DNA of 18,596 nt from Pseudomonadota bacterium (GTDB lineage: Bacteria; Pseudomonadota; Gammaproteobacteria; Xanthomonadales; Xanthomonadaceae): contig JAEWJB010000115.1 in the NCBI GenBank assembly GCA_023386795.1, positions 1 through 18,596 of the forward strand, read 5' to 3'. A program made the position numbers and the translations under genes. The first letter of the stretch is position 1. Each line of letters starts with the position of its first letter. The notes beneath the pieces are model-generated. The model made no database searches, was not told where the DNA came from, and was given only the letters and a program-made list of their open reading frames with translations. Below, piece after piece: positions 13,352 to 18,596 of this stretch.

Positions 13352-16093
13352 ATGCGCTGTCATCACCTGTCCCCGCGCGGGACCGTTCGTCGTCACCAGT
13401 TGGTCCTGGCCTGCGCGTTGGCGCTCGGCGCCGGTGCCGTCCAGGCCCAGCAGGCCACCACCCAGAACACGCCGGATCCGACCAACCTGGACGCCGTCCA
13501 GGTCACCGGCATCCGCGCCGCCATCGAATCGGCGGTCGCCACCAAGAACGAATCCACGTCCATCGTGGAGGCCATCTCCGCCGAGGACATCGGCAAGCTG
13601 CCCGACATCAGCATCGCCGACTCGATCTCGCGCCTGCCCGGTATCGCCACCCAGCGCGTGGACGGCCGCTCGCAGGTCGTGCAGATCCGCGGCATGTCCG
13701 AACAGTTCGTCGGCACCACGCTCAACGGGCGCGAGCAGGTCAGCACCGGCGAAAGCCGCGGCGTGGAGTTCGATCAGTACCCCGCCGAATTGATCAACGC
13801 GGTCACCGTGTACAAGACCGCCGATGCGGCGGTGGTGGGCCAGGGCCTGTCCGGCACCGTGGACCTGCAGACCATCCGCCCGCTCAGCCTGGGCGAGCGC
13901 CGCATCGTGGTCACCGGCAATGGCGAGAAGAATTCGCTCGGCGACCTGAGCCCGGACGGCGACGACAAGGGCTATCGCGCCAGCGCCTCCTACGTGGACC
14001 AGTTCGCCGATGACACCATCGGCATCGCGCTGGGCGTGGCGCGGTTGAACTCGCCCTTCCAGGAGAAGCACTACAAGGAATGGTGGTGGGCCAACACCGA
14101 CGTGTGGGGCCAGTCGCAGCCGGGCAAGCCGGCCGACGCCATCGCGCTGCAGGGCCAGGAAGCGTGGGTGAAATCGCGCGACCTCACCCGCGACGGCGTG
14201 ATGGGCGCCTTCGAGTTCAAGCCCAACGAACACTTCCACAGCATCCTCGACGTCTACTGGTCCAAGTTCCAGCAGGACGAAGTGATGCACGGCGCGATGT
14301 GGACCAATGACGCCTACTGGACCGGCATGAACGGCCAGCCGGCCGGCTACGAGAACATCGGCCTGACCGAGCGCAACGGCTACCCGATCATCACCAGCGG
14401 CACCCAGACCGGCGTGCAGCCGCTGGTGCGCAACGACAACAACACCCGCGAGGACAAGCTGTTCTCGGCCGGCTGGACCAACACGCTCACCTTCGACCCG
14501 TGGACGGTGAGCCTGGACCTGAACTACTCGCGCGCCGAGCGCCGCCAGTCGCAGCTGGAGACCTACGCCGGCCTGGCCGAGCCGCAGGACGTGGGCTTCC
14601 AGGTGCCGATCAGCGCCGGCTACGGCCACTATTCGCTGGCCGACCTGTCCGACCCCAACAGCGTCTACCTGTGGGACGTGCAGAACTACGGGCATGACGG
14701 CCGCCTGGAGAATTCCTGGCAGAAGGACGAGATCAAGGCCGGGCGCCTGCAGTTCACCTACAACGTCGATACCGCCTTCGTGCGCAGCTTCGACTTCGGC
14801 GCCAACATCAACCGCCGCAGCAAGGACAAGCGCTCGGACGTGTACTTCGCCACGCTGCGCGATGGCCCCACGCTGGTGGATCCGTCGCTGTTGATGTCGC
14901 CGACCTCGCTCGGCTTCGTCGGCATGGGCAACATCCTCACCTTCAACCCGCGCGCGCTGCTGGACCGCTATTACGACGTGGCGATTTCCGAAAGCAACGA
15001 CGACCTGCGCAAGGATTACGTCGTCGACGAAGACGTCAACACGTATTACCTGCGCGCCAACATCGACATGGACCTGACCGACCGCATCCGCGTGCGCGGC
15101 AACGCGGGCATGCAGTACATCAGCACCGACCAGTCCTCCACCGGCTTCAACGCCAACGGCGGGGCGATCACCGGCAGCCAGACCCTGGGCGCGCGCTACA
15201 ACGACGCCTTGCCGAGCCTGAACCTGGTGTTCGACTTCGGCGACGGCTGGAACGTGCGCTTCGGCGCGGCCAAGCAGCTGATGCGCGCGCCGATCAACTA
15301 CCTCAGCGCCGATTCCAGCGCCGCGGTCAGCCAGACCACCAGCCTGTGGGAGGGCAGCGGCGGCAATCCGACGCTGGAACCGTACCGCGCCAACGCGGTG
15401 GACCTGTCGCTGGAGAAGTACATGGGGCAGGCCAGCTACGCCAGCGTGGCGCTGTTCTACAAGGACCTGGAGACGTACATCTACCGCCAGACGATCCCGT
15501 GGGACTTCACCGGCTACGACCCGGATGGCGAAACGCCGATCTCCAACATCGGCACGTTCTCCACCTGGGCCAACGGCACCGGTGGCTACATGCGCGGTGT
15601 CGAGGCGGCGGTGACGCTGACCGGCGACCTGTTCTCCGACGCGTTGGACGGCTTCGGCGTGCAGCTCAATGGCTCGTACACCGAGTCGTCCATCGATCCG
15701 GACCCGAACGACAATACCCCCGGCACCGATACCATCCCGGGCCTGTCGAAGGTCGTCGCCAATGCCACGCTGTTCTACGAGAAGTACGGTTGGGGCGCGC
15801 GAATCAGCCAGCGTTACCGCGATCCGTACCGCGGCGAGTATTCCTCACTGTTCGGCCAGCGCCAGTACCGCAACACGCTCAGCGAACGCAGCGTGGACCT
15901 GCAGCTGAGCTACGAATTCCCGGACACGAGCGCGTTGAAGGGTCTGTCGCTGATGTTCCAGGTCAACAACCTGACCAACGAGGCCTTCCGCACCGAGGTC
16001 AGCGAGTCCACCAACAGCACCGGGCTGTTCCTGCCCGAGGAATACACCGAGTACGGCCGGCAGTACCTGCTGGGCTTCAGCTACAAGCTGTAA
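13352..16093 (+). CDS. TonB-dependent outer-membrane receptor, Xanthomonas-Caulobacter type
   Basis: A 913-residue outer-membrane gated channel that imports a scarce nutrient using energy passed on by TonB-ExbB-ExbD. A signal peptide with a long basic N-region ends near AVQA-QQ (about residue 32). A TonB-box-like stretch, LDAVQVTGIRAA, follows. The plug domain (about 65-185) carries the subfamily pattern VEAISAEDIGKLPDISIADSISRLPG and then QIRGMSEQFVGTTLNGRE. The remaining 700 residues form the beta-barrel, ending in YLLGFSYKL; the last residue is Leu rather than the more common Phe. Members of this group often import plant or algal sugars, but no glycoside hydrolase, sugar transporter or regulator lies nearby, so the substrate is unknown. 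The gene has its own promoter and stands as a single unit closed by a hairpin. Confidence 0.93.
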   Translation: MRCHHLSPRGTVRRHQLVLACALALGAGAVQAQQATTQNTPDPTNLDAVQVTGIRAAIESAVATKNESTSIVEAISAEDIGKLPDISIADSISRLPGIATQRVDGRSQVVQIRGMSEQFVGTTLNGREQVSTGESRGVEFDQYPAELINAVTVYKTADAAVVGQGLSGTVDLQTIRPLSLGERRIVVTGNGEKNSLGDLSPDGDDKGYRASASYVDQFADDTIGIALGVARLNSPFQEKHYKEWWWANTDVWGQSQPGKPADAIALQGQEAWVKSRDLTRDGVMGAFEFKPNEHFHSILDVYWSKFQQDEVMHGAMWTNDAYWTGMNGQPAGYENIGLTERNGYPIITSGTQTGVQPLVRNDNNTREDKLFSAGWTNTLTFDPWTVSLDLNYSRAERRQSQLETYAGLAEPQDVGFQVPISAGYGHYSLADLSDPNSVYLWDVQNYGHDGRLENSWQKDEIKAGRLQFTYNVDTAFVRSFDFGANINRRSKDKRSDVYFATLRDGPTLVDPSLLMSPTSLGFVGMGNILTFNPRALLDRYYDVAISESNDDLRKDYVVDEDVNTYYLRANIDMDLTDRIRVRGNAGMQYISTDQSSTGFNANGGAITGSQTLGARYNDALPSLNLVFDFGDGWNVRFGAAKQLMRAPINYLSADSSAAVSQTTSLWEGSGGNPTLEPYRANAVDLSLEKYMGQASYASVALFYKDLETYIYRQTIPWDFTGYDPDGETPISNIGTFSTWANGTGGYMRGVEAAVTLTGDLFSDALDGFGVQLNGSYTESSIDPDPNDNTPGTDTIPGLSKVVANATLFYEKYGWGARISQRYRDPYRGEYSSLFGQRQYRNTLSERSVDLQLSYEFPDTSALKGLSLMFQVNNLTNEAFRTEVSESTNSTGLFLPEEYTEYGRQYLLGFSYKL

Positions 16094-16123
16094 CGGGCCA
16101 TACCGCCCTGCAGGGGAACGCGC

Positions 16124-16147
16124 GACGGCCGGGACTTCCCGGCCGTC
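16124..16147 (+). terminator. Strong hairpin after the TonB receptor gene
   Basis: GACGGCCGGG and CCCGGCCGTC form a perfect ten-base stem with an ACTT loop, starting 31 bases after the receptor stop codon; one more C-G pair extends it. No T-run follows, so it may be a Rho-independent terminator of the weaker type or an RNA-stabilising 3' hairpin. Confidence 0.6.
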
Positions 16148-16209
16148 GTCGCATCGGCATCGCGCAGGGGCCGGTATCATCGCCGCGTCCGAAGCGGGGT
16201 ACTTGTTCG

Positions 16210-17631
16210 ATGGAATACGCGGTGGTGTGGCTGCGGCGCGATCTGCGCCTGGACGATCAACCGGCCCTGCGCGCCGCGCTCGATGCCGGACAGGTGCCGA
16301 TCCTGCTCTACATCCATGCGCCACACGAGGAAGGACGCTGGGCGCCGGGCGCGGCGTCCGATGCCTGGCTGCACCGTTCGCTGGGCGCGCTGCGGGAGGC
16401 CCTGCGCTCGCGCGGCTCCGACCTGCTGCTGCGCCGCGGCGACAGCCGGGAAGTGCTGGATGCGGTGATCGCCGAAAGCGGCGCCCGGGCGGTCTACTGG
16501 ACCCGCAAGTACGAACCGGCGACACAGCCCCGCGATGCATCGATCAAGCGCGCGTTGCGCGAGCGCGGGCTGACCGTCGAGAGCTTCAACGGCACGTTGC
16601 TGTTCGAGCCATGGGAACTGGCGACCCAGCAAGGCGCACCGTACAAGGTGTTCACGCCTTTCTGGCGCAGCGCGTTGAAGCAGTGGCGCCTGCCGCCACC
16701 TTGGCAGGCGCCGTCGCGGCTGCCCGCGCCGCCGGCGCTGGACGGTGATGACCTCGACGCGCTCGGCCTGGCCCCGACGCGCGACTGGGACACCGGCTTC
16801 TGGGCGCACTGGCAGCCTGGCGAGGCGGGCGCACACGAGATGCTCGAAGCGTTTGTCGAGGGCGCTTTGCACGGTTACCGCGACCAACGCGACCAACCCG
16901 ACCGCATCGGCACCTCGCGGCTCTCCCCGCACCTGCATTTCGGCGAGATCGCGCCGTGGCGCATCTGCGCCGAACTGGCGCGCCATCATCGCGCTGGCAC
17001 AGCGGCCGACGTCGATGGCTACGTCCGCGAACTGGGCTGGCGGGAATTCGCCTACCACCTGCTGCATCATTTTCCGCACACGCCGACGCGCAACCTCGAC
17101 ACCCGCTTCGACCATTTCCCCTGGGCCACGCGCGATGCCGTGACGCTGCATGCCTGGCGCCACGGGCGCACGGGCATTCCGATCGTCGATGCCGGCATGC
17201 GCGAGCTGTGGGCCACCGGCTTCATGCACAACCGGGTACGGATGATCGTCGCCAGCCTGCTCACCAAGCACCTGCGCCAGCACTGGCGCCTGGGCGCGCG
17301 ATGGTTCTGGGACACCCTGGTGGATGCCGACCTCGCCAACAACACGCTGGGCTGGCAATGGGTGGCAGGCACCGGTGCCGATGCCGCGCCGTACTTCCGC
17401 GTGTTCAACCCGGTCACCCAGTCCAGGCGCTTCGATCCGCAGGCGCGCTACATCACGCGCTGGGTGCCGGAACTGGCGGCGCTGCCGCTTGCGCAGCGAT
17501 TCGCGCCCTGGGAATACCCGCAGGCGCTGGCCGAGCACGCGCCGGCTTATCCCGCCACGCCGATCATCGACCTGGCCGAGGGCCGCGAGGCCGCACTGGG
17601 CGCCTACGCCCGCATGCGCGCGGCAAGCTGA
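16210..17631 (+). CDS. phrB: Deoxyribodipyrimidine photolyase, class I CPD type
   Basis: This light-driven enzyme splits cyclobutane pyrimidine dimers in DNA using FAD. It has 473 residues, about the size of E. coli PhrB. The N-terminal antenna-binding domain starts at VVWLRRDLRLDDQPAL and the FAD-binding helical domain occupies about 200-460. Residues that match E. coli numbering closely are Glu274 and Trp277 (ELGWREFAYHLL), Asn378 and Trp384 (NNTLGWQW), and the electron-transfer tryptophans Trp305, Trp359 and Trp382, with one extra residue between the first and second relative to E. coli. The TGADAAPYFRVFNPVTQ motif is complete. This argues for active CPD repair rather than a cryptochrome or a 6-4 enzyme. 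The antenna cofactor is uncertain. A TATCAT element at 16175-16180 may be a -10 box, but I see no good -35 and the ribosome site is weak. Confidence 0.94.
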   Translation: MEYAVVWLRRDLRLDDQPALRAALDAGQVPILLYIHAPHEEGRWAPGAASDAWLHRSLGALREALRSRGSDLLLRRGDSREVLDAVIAESGARAVYWTRKYEPATQPRDASIKRALRERGLTVESFNGTLLFEPWELATQQGAPYKVFTPFWRSALKQWRLPPPWQAPSRLPAPPALDGDDLDALGLAPTRDWDTGFWAHWQPGEAGAHEMLEAFVEGALHGYRDQRDQPDRIGTSRLSPHLHFGEIAPWRICAELARHHRAGTAADVDGYVRELGWREFAYHLLHHFPHTPTRNLDTRFDHFPWATRDAVTLHAWRHGRTGIPIVDAGMRELWATGFMHNRVRMIVASLLTKHLRQHWRLGARWFWDTLVDADLANNTLGWQWVAGTGADAAPYFRVFNPVTQSRRFDPQARYITRWVPELAALPLAQRFAPWEYPQALAEHAPAYPATPIIDLAEGREAALGAYARMRAAS

Positions 17632-17652
17632 ACATCCGCGACAGGTGCCTGA

Positions 17653-17669
17653 ACGCGGCCCGGCCGCGT
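17653..17669. terminator. Short GC hairpin after the photolyase gene
   Basis: ACGCGGCC and GGCCGCGT are exact reverse complements around a single C, 22 bases after the photolyase stop. There is no T-run and the loop would have to open, so it is only a possible terminator. Confidence 0.3.
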
Positions 17670-17752
17670 GTGCTCGCCATGCCTTTTCATCATGTCCTGC
17701 TCGCGCCTGCCTGTTTATTCTCGCCCGGTATCCCGCCGGACGACCCGGCTAC

Positions 17753-17759
17753 AAGGAGG
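17753..17759 (+). promoter_or_regulatory. Consensus ribosome binding site of the OmpA-family gene
   Basis: AAGGAGG lies four bases before ATG at 17764 and sets the start. Longer in-frame starts upstream lack such a site and would bury the lipoprotein signal. Confidence 0.8.
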
Positions 17760-17763
17760 AATC

Positions 17764-18486
17764 ATGTTCCGAGCAGCGAACAAGCAGGTGTGTGTCGCCG
17801 TTGCCGCCGCGCTGGCCCTGTCGGCCTGCGCCACGGGCGGCTCGTATGTGCAGCAGGACCCGTACGGCAATCCGACGCAGCAGCAAAACAAGACGGGCCG
17901 CAATGCGCTGATCGGCGCTGCGATCGGCGTGGCCGGCGGCCTGCTCACCGGTGACAGCGCCACCGAGCGCCGCCAGCATGCGATGGTCGGCGCAGGTATC
18001 GGCGCCCTGGGTGGCGCGGCGATCGGCCAGTACCAGGACCGCCAGGAACGCGCATTGCGCGAGCGCACTGCCAACACCGGCATCGAGGTTTCGCGCCAGG
18101 GCGACAACATCACCTTGAACCTGCCGGACGGCGTGACGTTCGACTTCAACAAGGCCACGCTGAAGCCGGACTTCTATTCCGCGCTCAACGGCGTGGCGGC
18201 CACGCTGAAGGAATACAACCAGACGATGGTGGAAGTGGTGGGCCACACCGACAGCGTGGGCACCGACGCGGTGAACCAGCGGCTGAGCGAGCAGCGCGCC
18301 GATTCGGTCGCGCAGTACCTGACCGCCCAGGGCGTGCAGCGCGAACGCATGGAAGTGCTTGGCATGGGCAAGCGCATGCCGATCGCCGACAACAGCACCG
18401 ATGCCGGCCGTGCGAAGAACCGCCGCGTGGAGATCCACCTGATCCCGCTGCGCGAAGGCACGCCGGGTACCGCCGGCGCAAACTGA
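17764..18486 (+). CDS. OmpA-domain outer-membrane lipoprotein with glycine zipper (YiaD-like)
   Basis: A 240-residue lipoprotein that should link the outer membrane to peptidoglycan. The signal ends in the lipobox LSAC with acylated Cys22. A Gln/Asn-rich linker leads to a glycine-zipper segment (about 46-90) with two GXXXG-rich stretches around IGAAIGVAGGLL and GAGIGALGGAAIG, likely membrane-associated or oligomerising. The C-terminal OmpA-like domain (about 118-228) contains GHTDSVG and NQRLSEQRADSV. Asp163 and Arg178 are spaced 15 apart like the diaminopimelate-binding Asp271 and Arg286 of Acinetobacter OmpA, and NRRVEIHL closes the domain. The lipobox directs it to a membrane, and the residue after Cys is Ala rather than Asp, consistent with sorting to the outer membrane. 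It resembles E. coli YiaD in architecture. A strong ribosome site and a classic terminator suggest a well-expressed single-gene unit. Confidence 0.92.
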   Translation: MFRAANKQVCVAVAAALALSACATGGSYVQQDPYGNPTQQQNKTGRNALIGAAIGVAGGLLTGDSATERRQHAMVGAGIGALGGAAIGQYQDRQERALRERTANTGIEVSRQGDNITLNLPDGVTFDFNKATLKPDFYSALNGVAATLKEYNQTMVEVVGHTDSVGTDAVNQRLSEQRADSVAQYLTAQGVQRERMEVLGMGKRMPIADNSTDAGRAKNRRVEIHLIPLREGTPGTAGAN

Positions 18487-18504
18487 ACTACACGGAATAT
18501 ACCG

Positions 18505-18533
18505 GAAAGGGCCGCGAAAGCGGCCCTTTCTTC
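18505..18533 (+). terminator. Rho-independent terminator after the OmpA-family gene
   Basis: AAAGGGCCGC (18506-18515) and GCGGCCCTTT (18520-18529) pair perfectly around a GAAA tetraloop. One flanking G-C pair extends the stem and a short T-rich CTTC tail follows. It begins about 20 bases after the stop codon. The last 60 bases of the window hold nothing I can identify. Confidence 0.85.
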
Positions 18534-18596
18534 ATCCAGCAAACCCGTTCGATACCGACCGTTTTTCGATCCGCCTGCGGGGACCTGTCGGGCCGC

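Overview
This is an ordinary-looking, very GC-rich chromosomal stretch in which every supported gene lies on the + strand. A TonB-dependent receptor of the type abundant in Xanthomonas and Caulobacter, the style of the gene set and the TAGAAT-like -10 elements suggest a member of Xanthomonadaceae/Lysobacteraceae (for example the Lysobacter, Luteimonas or Pseudoxanthomonas group). The family-level placement is inference; the genus is a guess. I found no insertion sequence, phage gene, CRISPR array, tRNA or rRNA, and no sign of a defence island.

Layout. Bases 1-215 hold a GTAG-footed near-perfect palindrome, a second inverted repeat, a (GGCAAC)4 tandem repeat and a likely promoter. Bases 216-4740 carry gcdH (glutaryl-CoA dehydrogenase), a secreted/membrane DUF3857-transglutaminase protein with a six-helix C-terminal membrane domain, and a glutathione S-transferase. 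These are followed by asnB (asparagine synthetase, 4750-6708) and an NADPH-dependent FMN reductase (6755-7309) with its own strong Shine-Dalgarno site. The first four genes are closely spaced and may be co-transcribed. A 146-base gap with a perfect DnaA box precedes dnaB (7456-8868).

Bases 8995-13098 form an overlapping three-gene operon. It encodes a membrane-anchored triheme cytochrome c, a [2Fe-2S] small subunit and a Tat-exported molybdopterin large subunit of the isoquinoline 1-oxidoreductase/aldehyde dehydrogenase type. Together they should make a periplasmic molybdo-hydroxylase or aldehyde dehydrogenase that passes electrons to the respiratory chain through haem. The substrate is unknown.

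A 253-base regulatory gap with two inverted repeats and a consensus -35 leads into a 913-residue TonB-dependent receptor (13352-16093), closed by a strong hairpin. Then come a class I photolyase (16210-17631) and a glycine-zipper, OmpA-domain lipoprotein (17764-18486) with a classic terminator.

I do not see a convincing new multi-gene system. The points most worth a second look are the DnaA box before dnaB, the membrane-fused transglutaminase, the cytochrome-first molybdoenzyme operon with no known substrate, and the palindromes upstream of the TonB receptor.
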